Positions 1 to 10,000 of a stretch of 30,693 nucleotides of DNA are shown one piece after another. The notes under the pieces were generated by a model. It saw nothing but the letters and a program-made list of their open reading frames with translations. It did no database searches and was not told where the DNA came from. Positions within the stretch are counted from its first letter, which is position 1. Every line of letters starts with the position of its first letter. The translations under genes were made by a program, and so were the position numbers. Source of the stretch: an uncultured Eubacteriales bacterium (GTDB taxonomy: Bacteria; Bacillota; Clostridia; Christensenellales; UBA1242). The stretch spans positions 1-30,693 of the forward strand of contig CAQIDI010000012.1 of assembly GCA_948806215.1 (NCBI GenBank), in the 5' to 3' direction.

Positions 1-62
1 AAGTAAACGGCAAAACAAATGCCGATTTGTGTTTGTACAAACAAGTAACCTCTCCGCCAAGC

Positions 63-92
63 AAACTGATAAGTTTTTCTTATCAGTTTTTT
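63..92 (+). terminator. Rho-independent terminator of an upstream gene outside the window
   Basis: A 10-bp perfect stem (AAACTGATAA at 63-72 with TTATCAGTTT at 80-89) with a 7-base loop runs into a T-tract. It should end a plus-strand transcript that enters from the left. No convincing coding frame is visible in the first 60 bases, so the gene it serves is not identifiable here. Confidence 0.7.
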
Positions 93-140
93 GTTTTGTG
101 GGGGAGTATTATTATTTAAATTAAAAGGGTTTTAATTTGT

Positions 141-174
141 AAAAAAAACGGCCAAGGTTATTGGTCGGTTTTTT
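141..174. terminator. Bidirectional hairpin terminator
   Basis: GGCCAA/TTGGTC arms (about 147-155 and 161-170) with a GGTTA loop, a G-T wobble and one mismatch, are flanked by eight A on the left and six T on the right. It can therefore act on both strands. On the minus strand it lies just after the stop of the chloramphenicol acetyltransferase-like pseudogene and would be its terminator. Confidence 0.6.
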
Positions 175-179
175 AGTGT

Positions 180-824
180 TTATTTTAAATTGTTTTTAGG
201 GTTATCGAAGTATTCTTGAATTTTTAGAAATGTTTTAGATAGCGGATAACCATCCACAAATATGCGGCTAACTATTATGTTTAAATTCATAATTAGTTTA
301 CCATTTCTTTCAAAATATTTCCCCCAACATATTCTTGGAATTGTTTGAGTATTTTTATCTTGCGGAATTGGATGAGTCATTTGTGTGAAAGATATCCACG
401 GCAAACTAGTAACAAAAATATGTTCGGAAATATCTTTTGGCAAATAGTTGGCGCCGTTATTTTTCTTTGCAAATTCTAACTCGATTTTTGCTTGTTTATA
501 AAATTAATTATGCCTTTTATAGAATTTTGTGTAAACCTCAACATAAAAACCTGCATCGGTCATTGCTGTAAACCCAGTATTAATTTTATCGTAGATAACA
601 GGTTTATCATTAACCAATCACATTCTCATTTCATCAATTTCGTTAATTGCTTTGCAAACAAAAATAAAGAGTGTTAAGAAAAAATGACCGACCATTTTTT
701 TAGAAAATTTCACAAGGTTTGTAACATCCATTTCAACACTGCATCCATAAGTGGCGTTATCGAAAGCTTAAAATCTTTCGTATGCTATTTTTCTATCTAA
801 TTTTTCTATATCAATAAATTTCAT
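180..824 (-). pseudogene. Chloramphenicol acetyltransferase (CAT)-like pseudogene, full length with three in-frame stops
   Basis: Reading the minus strand from ATG at 824, preceded by an AAGGAG site (830-835), gives one continuous frame of 214 codons, the usual CAT length. It is interrupted only by nonsense codons: TAA at 770-768 (codon 19), TGA at 620-618 (codon 69) and TAA at 506-504 (codon 107). Recognisable CAT segments lie in order between them: ATYGCSVEMDVTNLVKF, FLTLLFIFVCKAINEI-like, TDAGFYVEVYTKFYK, then TSLPWISFT, ICWGKYFERNGKL and VDGYPLSKTFL. In functional CATs the active site is H-H-x-x-x-D-G; here the two histidines are S-R (codons 186-187), while D-G is kept. CATs acetylate chloramphenicol using acetyl-CoA in the cytoplasm; this copy should be inactive. 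The last 87 codons remain open and could be mistaken for a small gene. Identification as CAT family is from motif recall; the decay is read directly. Confidence 0.85.
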
Positions 825-841
825 AAAAGCTCCTTAAATTT

Positions 842-852
842 AGTATAACAAA
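842..852 (-). promoter_or_regulatory. Extended -10 promoter of the CAT-like pseudogene
   Basis: On the minus strand TTTG-T-TATACT lies just upstream of the AAGGAG site and ATG at 824. No good -35 is seen at 17 bp (a TTGAAT is only 14 bp away). The predicted transcription start would fall almost on the Shine-Dalgarno, giving a very short leader. Confidence 0.4.
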
Positions 853-971
853 TGTTTTGAAATTCAAAAACAAAAGGCGTTAATGTTATTGATAAGTAAA
901 AGTTCAAAATCAATTTTAAAGCATAGAAAGCAAATAAAGAAATGATTTTATTTTTTCTTAAACTAATAGAT

Positions 972-1000
972 TTGACAAAAATTAATTAAATAATTATATT
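972..1000 (+). promoter_or_regulatory. Sigma-A type promoter of the M60 surface protease gene
   Basis: TTGACA at 972-977 and TATATT at 995-1000 are separated by exactly 17 bp. The start of transcription would be near 1007, leaving a leader of about 105 nt. I see no strong structure in that AT-rich leader. Confidence 0.7.
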
Positions 1001-1112
1001 AATGCGGTTATTATACAGTTAATTATTATAAACTATAGTATATTTATTATTTGAAAATATTTTAATATCATATATAATTTATAGTAGAAAAATTAAAAAA
1101 AGGAATGTATTT

Positions 1113-4100
1113 ATGAAGTATAGCATTAAAACTACAACAACTAAATTATTCAGTTTAATTTTTATTTTCTCTTTAATTATTGGAATTTTCACTATTCCAG
1201 CTTTAAGGGGAGTTTCTGCCGAAGATGGCGATTTGAATAATAATAACGCTGTAATGTTGAATGTAGAAGAATTTTCAAATTATTTAACCGGAACTTATAA
1301 AACAGCATATGGAATTAAAAATTCTGATATTGATTTGGAAACATTATCAACAAATGGTGGAGAAAATGGCAACTATAGATTATCAAATATTTTTGATGGT
1401 AATAAAAGTTCGTTTTGGATATCGGAACTTGGTAACACAGAACAAAGCAAAATAAGTGTTACTGTTAATTTCAAGTCGGAAAAACTAATACATAACATTT
1501 TATATGGGGCATCCTATTATTCTCGCAGTAATGGTCGCAACTTTAGTGGCTATCCTTCAACATTAAATGTTTATGCCGCTAAAACTGGCGAAGATTTTAA
1601 GTTGGTTGATACAATAACCAGCACACCTAATCAAGATACCGAATTTGTGTTATTTTCGTTAAATCAAGCTGTTAGTTGTAATAGCATAAAGTTAGAATTT
1701 GCAGATGTTATAACTTTTCGTGATGTTTTTGGTGGTAAGGATGTTGCAGTTATATCGGATTTGGCTTTTTATACAACACCAGAGAATATTGAATTAAGCA
1801 CACCAAAAAATGCACAAGGCGATTATAATAGCGATAATTTTTTAATTTCGAACTCGGTTTCAAACAATATGTTGTCTGCTCGTGCCAACGGTGGCGGAGA
1901 TGTTAGAAATGCTTTTGATGGAAATACAAGAACTTATTGGAGTTCTACAAACTACAACACAGAGTTATTTAAAAACAAAGTAACAGTAGTTTTTGATAAA
2001 CCGGTAAAATTAGAAAGCATTGTTTATTCTTGCTCGTATTACACTGCTAATAACAAACGAAACTATAGCGGATTTCCACAAGTACTAAAAATTTATACAT
2101 CTCAAACTGACCAAGATTTATCGCTTACTGCTATGTTTGCAGGTGCACCAACTTCCAACTGGGATAAAGCTAGGTTTGTGTTTGATTCGACTGTAACTTG
2201 TAAAAGATTAGTGTTAGAGTTCACCGATGTTACAACCTATTCAAAAGTTGCCGATGGAAACCCTATTGCAGTTGCAGGCGAACTATTTTTAGTGCAACCA
2301 GTTAACACCGATTTAAACGAAATTCTTAATATTTTTAGTGATTATTCACAATATGAATTAAAACCTGAATATAACAGCATTGCAAAACTTAATGAACTTC
2401 GTGAAAAAGCAAAAGATAGCACAAACTATATTCACATTTACAAAGCTATTCTTGATAGAGCGGATGCTATTTTATCGGGAGCAATAAAAAAAGACCCTTA
2501 TCGTGAATTTTCCACCGAAGATGGTGCACGTAACAAAATAAAACAAATTGGAGATATGGTTGATTATAGTAGAAACAAAAATGGAGGTTTAAAACTTCCT
2601 AACTTTGGCACTAATCAACAATTAACCGGATTGGGCGGAACAACTGGCGAAACAATAACTATTTATGTTGAAGCCGAAGCAGAAACAAAGCTACCACAAA
2701 TTTTATTTACTCAAACTTATGGTGCTTGGAATAGTTGGAAAGCTACTGTAAATTTAAAACCCGGTAAAAATGTTTTTACTTTTCCAAATATTAAAGCTCA
2801 TGGTGGATATTCGGTGGATATTGCAGCTGGTGGACCAATTCATATATTAAACCCTTACACACCAGAAACTCAGAGAGGGAATGTAAAGCTATATATTGAA
2901 GGTGGTTATTTATATCCTGTTTTCCGTTATGGCGACGATGAGGAAACTTTTAAAATGATTTTAAAAGATTATTACGAAAAATTAATGGATGAAAATAACA
3001 CCGCAATAACAGTTGATGCATTTGAATGTGTGAGTGATCACGTAATATGTTCAACCAGAGCAACTCAAGCATATCAACAATATATTGTTAAAGGAGTTTC
3101 TCCACAAGCAAACATTGCAACTTGGGATGATTGGATAAAAAAATTGCTGGCTTATGGTGGAGTGCAATTTGATAGTTCACAACCATTTTACGATAAACGA
3201 AACGATTATGTAAATGTAAATATTCGAGCAGATCAACCATATGCCGGAATGTTTGCTTTTGCTTGGACAGACCACGTTGGACTTCCTGATGGCGGAATGC
3301 AAACCCACCTAGTAAACAAAGGTGTGGCAGGTTGGGCAATGGGACACGAAGTCGGACATATGCTTGATATTCAAGAACGCCGCGTTGGTGAAACAACTAA
3401 CAATATGTGGGCTATATTTGATATTTATATGATAGATGGCAATTTTAACAATAGAATTAATGTTTCAAATGTAGCTAAAAATCTAGCATCAGATTTTTCT
3501 GATAAGGTTAATAATTTTTATTTAAATGGAAGCGATAACTGTGATATTTGGTGGATATTAGAAGGTGGGCACCCGGGCTATTGGGGTAACTCAGAAAATA
3601 TGTATCGTTATGAACAAACAGGTAAAACACTAGGAGTAACCGAAAAATTTGTTTATTATGGCTCGCTTGCAACCGGAGAAGATCTAAGCGAATATTTTGA
3701 GCGTTGGGGCTTTTATAGAGGCGATGCATTTAAAGCTGATAATAGATTTAGTTATGAAAAATCCTCTCAAGAATTTAAAGACTTAATGGCCGCTGCAAAA
3801 GCTAGTGGCAGAATTACAGGTAATGGTAAAAAATTTTGGTATGTTAATAATGACCAGTATAGATTAGAAAGAGAGCACGGCATTAGCATTTCGGCAGATT
3901 GGGCGAGTTGCTATTCGGAATCAAATAAAATTAACATTACTTCAAACGATATTATGAAATCGGATAATGGCTATACATTTATTCTTCCTTCAATAAAAAA
4001 TTCGCAAGCACACTTATGTTACGAAATTCAATCAAAAGTTAATGGTGTTTGGAAAGTAGCTGGAATTACATATAGCACTATCTTTACGGATTCTTATAAT

Positions 4101-6779
4101 TATGGAGAAACAATTCCAGAATATAGGATTTATGCTTATGATAGAATGTTTAATCACACCGGAGATCCAGTTTCGGTAATTCCGAATTCTGATACTCAAA
4201 ACGCGGTTTGTCGTGTTGGTGATACTTATTTCGATTCGTTAAGCAAAGCTGTTGCTGCAGCTGAAAGTAATGCTATTATATATCTTTTAAAAGATTTTCA
4301 CGATGGCAGTATTTCTATAAATAAGCCTTTAACAATTTTAGTTGATGAAAGCGTTTCGGCAGATAGTATTACTATAACCAAAAATACCGATGGCAATTTA
4401 TTTAATGTTATGGGGGCAGGTTTTACTTTCAAACTCGGCAGTAACAATTCCACAAAGAAAATAATATTAGATGGTGGTGGTTTTTGGCAAAGTGGTTCGC
4501 TTTTAAGAACATCTGGCTCAAACTATGCCGTAGTTAGAACCGAAGCTTATAATGTAACTTTTAGAAATAACTATACCACAGGCAATGGTGGAGGACTTTA
4601 TGTTGGTTATTGCGGTCAGATATATTTGTTTAAAAGTATAGTTCAAAATAACTATGCAACTAATGGTGCTGGCGTATTTCTTGAAGGTAGTAATCCGGGC
4701 TATGGAAGATCGCAAATGGCACTGTTTAATGCCATTATAGAAAATAATGTTGCATCAAATAATGGTGGTGGAATTTATTCTTCAAACATTAATGGGACAA
4801 ATTTTGTACTTAATTCAACTTCGAATAACGATCCTGAATATAGCAAAGTTATTATCCGAAATAACCAGGCTGTTAATGGCGGTGGCATTTATGCCGATAA
4901 TATTGTTGAACTAAGATTTTTAAGTTTGATTAATAACCACGCAACAAATAGTGGTGGTGGAATTTATATTGTTAGAAAGATTATAACATTTGTTTCTTCA
5001 ACAATAGCTCAAAACACAGCAGGCGATAACAAAAGCGGAGCGGTTTATATTCAGGCAGCCGAACGCTTTACATTAAACGGTGGAAGTGTTGAAGGTGGAA
5101 TTTACAGACCAATTAGTGGAATATTTAATTTAGATGGTTCACTTCCCGATTTTTCACAAGCAGTGTTTAATGTTCCGCCAATTCCAGAAGAAGGCTTTAC
5201 CATTATTAATAACATTGCAAATTTTGTGTTAACCGAAGAACAAGTTAATGCACTTTATATAGAAAATGGATTGGCTAGATTAGAGGGCACAAGCATAAAA
5301 GCGGTTAGAAAATTGGCTGATGTTACACTTAAGTTTGATGGCAGAACCGAAGTTGTTCAAGTGCCTTGGGGTAACTTTACCTTGCCAGAACATTTAAGTG
5401 TTTTACCTGATTCAAAATATATTGTTAATTGGCATTTAGGTGGCACTAATTATTCGGTTGGCGATGTTTATGTTATAAACAAACCTTGCACATTTGAGTT
5501 AACAACAGCAAATTATTGTGTTGTAAATCTTGATTACGGCAATGATATAACCGATATTATTTATATAGTGCCGGGGCAATATTATCATTTGCCTATGCGT
5601 GCACCAAACGATGATGTTATTTTTGGTTGGGAAGATAATGATGGAAATTATTATCCTTATGCAGATGGTGTTAAAATAACAAAAAGCTTAACCTTTACTG
5701 CTGTTGTAAAACAACAAGTAAAAGTAACTTTATTAATTGGTGAAAATAAAACGGAAAATATGTTTAACATTGGCGATACTCTAATATTGCCAATGCCTAA
5801 TCCTATTAATGGAAAAGTGTTTAAACATTGGTTAATAGATGGTATTAAATATTCGGCAGGAGCATCTTTGATGGTTAATAGCAATATTAATGTAGTTGCC
5901 GAATTTACTGAAAACTGGAAAGTTGTTACAGTAATTGATGAAACTGAAAAAATTGAATATTACGAAAATAAAGCCATTATAACACTATCTCGACCACAAG
6001 AAGCAATGGGTAGAGTGTTTAGTTATTGGTTAATAGATGGGGTAAAATATTTTGCAGATTCTGAATATGTTGTAAATAAAGATGTTGAACTAATTGCTGT
6101 TTTTGCACAAATAAATAAAGAAGAAAAAATAACTGTAACCTTTGTTTGGAATAAGGGTGCAGATGATTCTGGCGAAATTGTTGAAAATGAAACTTTGCAA
6201 TTAGAAAAAAATTATCTTGAAGAAATAACATTAACAAAACCAGAAGTTAATAGTGGATATGTTTTCTGCTATTGGGAAATTAATGGCAATCGCTATTATG
6301 CTGGCGAAAAAATAAAAGTGACTGATGCGTTTACAGCTACGGCAGTAGTTAAAAGCTCTGATGAAGTAGAACCAGAAGAAGAAGTTTTCACAGTTACTGT
6401 AATAAAAACTGTTAATGGTGTTCAAAAGAGTGAAAGATATAAATATTCTAAAAACGAAAGTTTTGTATTAAAAACTCCAGAAGCATCTTTAGAAAAACCT
6501 TTCTTGTATTGGTTGGTTGACGGAAACAAATTTAATGCAGGCGATACAATAATAATAACTTCTAATACTACAATAACTGCAGTGTATTATGAATCCCCTG
6601 AAGAAAAACCAGATGAAACTCCAGATAACGAAAATACAGATAATGAAACAACCGATAGTGAACAAAATAAAAATAATAATTCAACAAAAATAATAATAAT
6701 TGTTGCTGTTGCTTTAACTGTTATAATTGGTGGTTCAATTATTGTTTGGTTAATAAAAAAGAAAAGAGAAAATAGATAA
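1113..6779 (+). CDS. Giant surface M60-family (mucinase-type) metalloprotease with F5/8C, beta-helix and InlB-like repeats
   Basis: 1888 residues. A signal peptide (1-36, cut after VSA) is followed by two F5/8 type C-like domains (about 70-225 and 250-396), a helical linker (400-455) and a peptidase M60-like region (about 465-890). The zinc site H745-E-V-G-H749 with E760 as third ligand (in GETTNN) fits the gluzincin HExGH...E pattern of M60. A beta-sandwich-like stretch follows, then a right-handed beta-helix (about 1030-1330) marked by repeated NNGGGIY/NGAGVF turns, and six repeats of about 65-80 residues (about 1403-1828) with a Y-W-x-x-[DN]-G-x-x-Y core, like InlB/Listeria-Bacteroides repeats. 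An acidic Asn/Thr/Glu linker (1829-1859), one TM helix (1860-1881) and KKKRENR close it. M60 enzymes cleave O-glycoproteins such as mucins, and F5/8C domains bind glycans, so a mucin-targeting role outside the cell is likely but inferred. It is monocistronic. The ATG at 1113 has AGGA 8 bases upstream. There is no LPXTG motif; the TM tail is the anchor. Confidence 0.85.
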   Translation: MKYSIKTTTTKLFSLIFIFSLIIGIFTIPALRGVSAEDGDLNNNNAVMLNVEEFSNYLTGTYKTAYGIKNSDIDLETLSTNGGENGNYRLSNIFDGNKSSFWISELGNTEQSKISVTVNFKSEKLIHNILYGASYYSRSNGRNFSGYPSTLNVYAAKTGEDFKLVDTITSTPNQDTEFVLFSLNQAVSCNSIKLEFADVITFRDVFGGKDVAVISDLAFYTTPENIELSTPKNAQGDYNSDNFLISNSVSNNMLSARANGGGDVRNAFDGNTRTYWSSTNYNTELFKNKVTVVFDKPVKLESIVYSCSYYTANNKRNYSGFPQVLKIYTSQTDQDLSLTAMFAGAPTSNWDKARFVFDSTVTCKRLVLEFTDVTTYSKVADGNPIAVAGELFLVQPVNTDLNEILNIFSDYSQYELKPEYNSIAKLNELREKAKDSTNYIHIYKAILDRADAILSGAIKKDPYREFSTEDGARNKIKQIGDMVDYSRNKNGGLKLPNFGTNQQLTGLGGTTGETITIYVEAEAETKLPQILFTQTYGAWNSWKATVNLKPGKNVFTFPNIKAHGGYSVDIAAGGPIHILNPYTPETQRGNVKLYIEGGYLYPVFRYGDDEETFKMILKDYYEKLMDENNTAITVDAFECVSDHVICSTRATQAYQQYIVKGVSPQANIATWDDWIKKLLAYGGVQFDSSQPFYDKRNDYVNVNIRADQPYAGMFAFAWTDHVGLPDGGMQTHLVNKGVAGWAMGHEVGHMLDIQERRVGETTNNMWAIFDIYMIDGNFNNRINVSNVAKNLASDFSDKVNNFYLNGSDNCDIWWILEGGHPGYWGNSENMYRYEQTGKTLGVTEKFVYYGSLATGEDLSEYFERWGFYRGDAFKADNRFSYEKSSQEFKDLMAAAKASGRITGNGKKFWYVNNDQYRLEREHGISISADWASCYSESNKINITSNDIMKSDNGYTFILPSIKNSQAHLCYEIQSKVNGVWKVAGITYSTIFTDSYNYGETIPEYRIYAYDRMFNHTGDPVSVIPNSDTQNAVCRVGDTYFDSLSKAVAAAESNAIIYLLKDFHDGSISINKPLTILVDESVSADSITITKNTDGNLFNVMGAGFTFKLGSNNSTKKIILDGGGFWQSGSLLRTSGSNYAVVRTEAYNVTFRNNYTTGNGGGLYVGYCGQIYLFKSIVQNNYATNGAGVFLEGSNPGYGRSQMALFNAIIENNVASNNGGGIYSSNINGTNFVLNSTSNNDPEYSKVIIRNNQAVNGGGIYADNIVELRFLSLINNHATNSGGGIYIVRKIITFVSSTIAQNTAGDNKSGAVYIQAAERFTLNGGSVEGGIYRPISGIFNLDGSLPDFSQAVFNVPPIPEEGFTIINNIANFVLTEEQVNALYIENGLARLEGTSIKAVRKLADVTLKFDGRTEVVQVPWGNFTLPEHLSVLPDSKYIVNWHLGGTNYSVGDVYVINKPCTFELTTANYCVVNLDYGNDITDIIYIVPGQYYHLPMRAPNDDVIFGWEDNDGNYYPYADGVKITKSLTFTAVVKQQVKVTLLIGENKTENMFNIGDTLILPMPNPINGKVFKHWLIDGIKYSAGASLMVNSNINVVAEFTENWKVVTVIDETEKIEYYENKAIITLSRPQEAMGRVFSYWLIDGVKYFADSEYVVNKDVELIAVFAQINKEEKITVTFVWNKGADDSGEIVENETLQLEKNYLEEITLTKPEVNSGYVFCYWEINGNRYYAGEKIKVTDAFTATAVVKSSDEVEPEEEVFTVTVIKTVNGVQKSERYKYSKNESFVLKTPEASLEKPFLYWLVDGNKFNAGDTIIITSNTTITAVYYESPEEKPDETPDNENTDNETTDSEQNKNNNSTKIIIIVAVALTVIIGGSIIVWLIKKKRENR

Positions 6780-6784
6780 TAAGT

Positions 6785-6836
6785 AAAAAAAGCGTTATTA
6801 GTTTTGAAAAACTTTTAAAACTAGTAGCGTTTTTTA
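6785..6836 (+). terminator. Rho-independent terminator after the M60 protein gene
   Basis: A long imperfect stem (AAAAAGCGTTATTAGTTTT with AAAACTAGTAGCGTTTTTT, including G-T wobbles) begins six bases after the stop codon and ends in a T-run. Confidence 0.75.
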
Positions 6837-6840
6837 TTTT

Positions 6841-7099
6841 TAGATAATAACATTTACCATTTATTAACAACTTTAATAAATTTAGTAAAAAGCAGTGATT
6901 AACTTAAAAAAACGATTTAAATATAAAATGCCTTTATTTAGTAATTTTAAAGGGTTTTTATTAGATGTTAAACATTTAATTACTAAAATTAATTTGTAAA
7001 AAATTGTAGAATATTGTATTATTATATATATTTAATAAAGTATATAATTGGAAATACTAAGTAATAAAACAAAATATTTTGTTTAACTTGGAGGATTTT
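6841..7099. other. Intergenic AT-rich leader region of the DUF6273/MBG surface protein gene
   Basis: I see no gene here. The region holds a weak imperfect hairpin (CCTTTA at 6931-6936 with TAAAGG at 6948-6953, flanked by A and T runs) that could be a second terminator or a leader structure. It also holds the likely promoter of the next gene and its ribosome binding site GGAGG at 7090-7094. Confidence 0.5.
7004..7032 (+). promoter_or_regulatory. Candidate promoter of the DUF6273/MBG surface protein gene
   Basis: TTGTAG at 7004-7009 and TATATT at 7027-7032 with 17-bp spacing. The surrounding sequence is very AT-rich, so chance matches are likely. Confidence 0.4.
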
Positions 7100-10000
7100 A
7101 TGAAGTTTGCAAGCAAATTAAAAATGGTTGTTTTTTCAGTTTTATGTTGTGTATTTACCTTTTGTATGGGTACATTTTTTGTTGGCCTTGGGGATTATGC
7201 TAATGCATTTACTAGCACAGCAAATTCTGGCACTGTTTTAAATTTAGGAAATATTTTAGTTAATAATTATGCCACTAAAGATAGAAAATTTGATGGCGAT
7301 CAATTAGATAAATTATACGAAAAACTAACTGGAACTAAAGGTGCTACTTTAAATTCGCTTGCAGCAACTTTTAGTAAAAGTGCAGTAAATAAGTTTGGCA
7401 GTCAGGTTGTTCAAAATCCTACCATTAATGCAAATAAGTATAACGGAAAATCTAATCAGGATGTAATTATAACATTTGGTGGAATAGAGTGGACAATAAC
7501 ATCTCTTACTAAAGATAAAGTAAATGGACACTATGTTGCAACACTTTTGCAAGCAACCCCAAGTGCAGCAGCTATGATGTCACCTTGGTCAGATTCTAAT
7601 GATAGTACATATTTTAAATACACATATCCAGCAGTTATATATTCAACCACAAAATTGCGTAATGAAGTTTTAAACGCTAATGGTTGTGGTTGGGCAGAAA
7701 AAAGCAGTTCAACAACATTAGTTGGTGCAAACACTCAAAACGCAAACAATAAATATGCAATTTTTACAATGCCTAGTGTTTCTGGCTCATTAACAGATTT
7801 TATTTTAACACCAGCAAAAATTGCTTATCAAGAAACCGAAAATTATAATGCTGAAGTTAAAAATGGCTATACTTGGCCAAACGAAGCTTACGGTACACCA
7901 GTAGGAACATTAAATGGAGCTCACATAAATAATATAAAAGGTAAATCACATCAAGGCGATTGGAAAGACGATTATGTTTGGTTACCTTCTTATACTGAAA
8001 TTAATGGTTCAAATAGTATTTGGCAATCTAGTGCTGCTCAGCGCGAAGAAAACACTCATAACTGGTTAAGGTCTAGTTTTAGAGGCTTTTTTATGACTAA
8101 AGCAGCTTCCGGAATCTATGGATATACTGCAAATAGTAATATAGGATATCGTCCTTGCTTGCACCTTGATTTAACTGCGGCAGAAAACAATAGTATTAGA
8201 AAAGTAACTGCTCCAACAAATGTTTCAGTTGAGTATAATGGCGAAGAACAAGCTATTAATACAACAAACGCTCCTTGGTATAATTCTGCAGTTATGGACT
8301 TAAAGTATGATGATGACTTAAATGTTCACACTGATAAATGCAAGATTGGTGTAACCATTAGCCTTACAAACGAAAATTATTATTTTGAAGGAATGGATGT
8401 AGCCACAAGAAGCACCCGAGTTATATTTGAAATATCGGGAATAAAATGTCCGGCTAGCGATATTTATTTAAGCTATGATGGCGAAGAGCATAAGGATTCA
8501 ACAATAAAAAGCCAAACTTGGTGGAACGATGATTATTTAACAGTTGATTATGTAGATAGTGGCAATTATACAGATGCAGGAGAATATGTTGTTTCGCTTA
8601 CATTAAGCGACGATAATATTTCGTTCCCTGGTTACGATGAATCATTAAGAACTATTGAAATTAAAATTGTTATAGAAAAAGTTGGTTTAACAATGCAACC
8701 GTTTACTATAGACGATCAAACAGGGTTGCCAACAAGTCCATTAATGCCAACACTAGCGGCTTATCCTGATAGAGATACTGAACTAGGAATAGAGCCTGAG
8801 TTTGCGTTAGAGTATAAAAAAGTAAGTGCTGCAAGTTGGACAACAACGCCTCCAAGTGTTGCAGGTGATTATGTTGCCAGAGTTTATATAGTTAATGCCG
8901 AAGAATGTAACTATGTTTTAGATAACAATATCGAAGTTCCTTTTGAAAAAGCAAAACAAAATGTAACATTGGCATTTTTTGTTGATGAGAATGGTGAAGC
9001 AGGTGTTCAAGATACCGATGGTGTTGGAACAACATTAGTTGTTGAATACACTGGTGTTCAACAATCGTTTAAACTTGTTAACACATTAGATCACACAGCT
9101 TTAAATGATGCAACAATTTTGGCTTGTGGTGGCGGACTTCGTTACGATAAAGCAACAGGAATTTTTACCGCTAAATCGGTTGGAACTTATACTGTAACAA
9201 TTTCTTTAGCCGATGGCGGAGCTAACACTCGTTGGGCAAACTATGCACAAGATCCTTCTATAACAAGAGTTATTAACTTAGTTATAGAAAAAGCAAAACT
9301 TAATGTTGTTGTTGAAAACGACACATTAACAAGTTGGTCTAACGGAACTCGCGATAACATTGTTGTTAATATTACTGGAGTTGTTAACGACGAACCAGTT
9401 AAAGTTAATGTTTTTTATACCAGCACTCCAAATGGTGGAACAACGAGTGCTCCAATTCAAGTTGCAGAATCTAATATGGTTAATAGCGATGGTAAAATTA
9501 CTGTTACAATAGACCTAGCAACTTTTAGAGCCGAAACATCTTATAACTTATATGCAGAGTTAGATAGTTCTTCAACAATAAATAATAACTATCAATTAAT
9601 TTCGCCGGGTAAGATTTTTGATTTCTTTATTTTAACTGCAACAATTAGTAAGATAGATGTTGAATGGATTTTAAATAATGTGGCATACTCTAGCCAAGTT
9701 GTTACCGATGGCGTTAGCGTTGATTATAATCGATTAGAATACACAATGGATGTTAACGAGTTATTGTTACCATCTGGTGTAAGTTACACTTATAAAACAA
9801 AAACAGGAACTTTTTCTACCGAATACGAAGAAGGTTTGCATTCTGGAACAGATGCTTTTGATTACGAAACAGTTGTTAAATTTACCGCAAATCCGGGCTA
9901 CGAATTTGCTCAAGGTTTGCAAACTGAATATGTTATTACTTGGAAAATTAATCCTAAACAAGTTGAACTAAGCACTATTCCTTGGCCGGAGAGTTACACT

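Noticed and set aside
1..60. Possible C-terminal end of a gene entering from the left
   Set aside because: Two frames stay open but run through the terminator hairpin, and no recognisable protein sequence appears; too short to support a call.
618..620. TGA in the CAT-like frame as a reassigned Trp codon
   Set aside because: The position is Arg-like in the family (consistent with CGA to TGA), two TAA stops interrupt the same frame, and all other genes use TGG for Trp and end normally.
492..677. Plus-strand open frame of 61 codons
   Set aside because: It is antisense to the recognisable CAT-like reading frame and has no ribosome site or family match.
3088..3729. Minus-strand open frames inside the M60 gene
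   Set aside because: Shadows of a strongly coding plus strand; no start signals and no family resemblance.
4560..5050. DNA-level tandem repeat in the beta-helix region
   Set aside because: The repetition is in protein motifs (NGGGIY turns) with irregular spacing; nucleotide copies are not alike enough to call a DNA repeat.
6924..6957. Hairpin in the leader before the MBG surface protein gene as a riboswitch
   Set aside because: Only a short imperfect stem with A/T flanks; no conserved aptamer-like sequence is visible.
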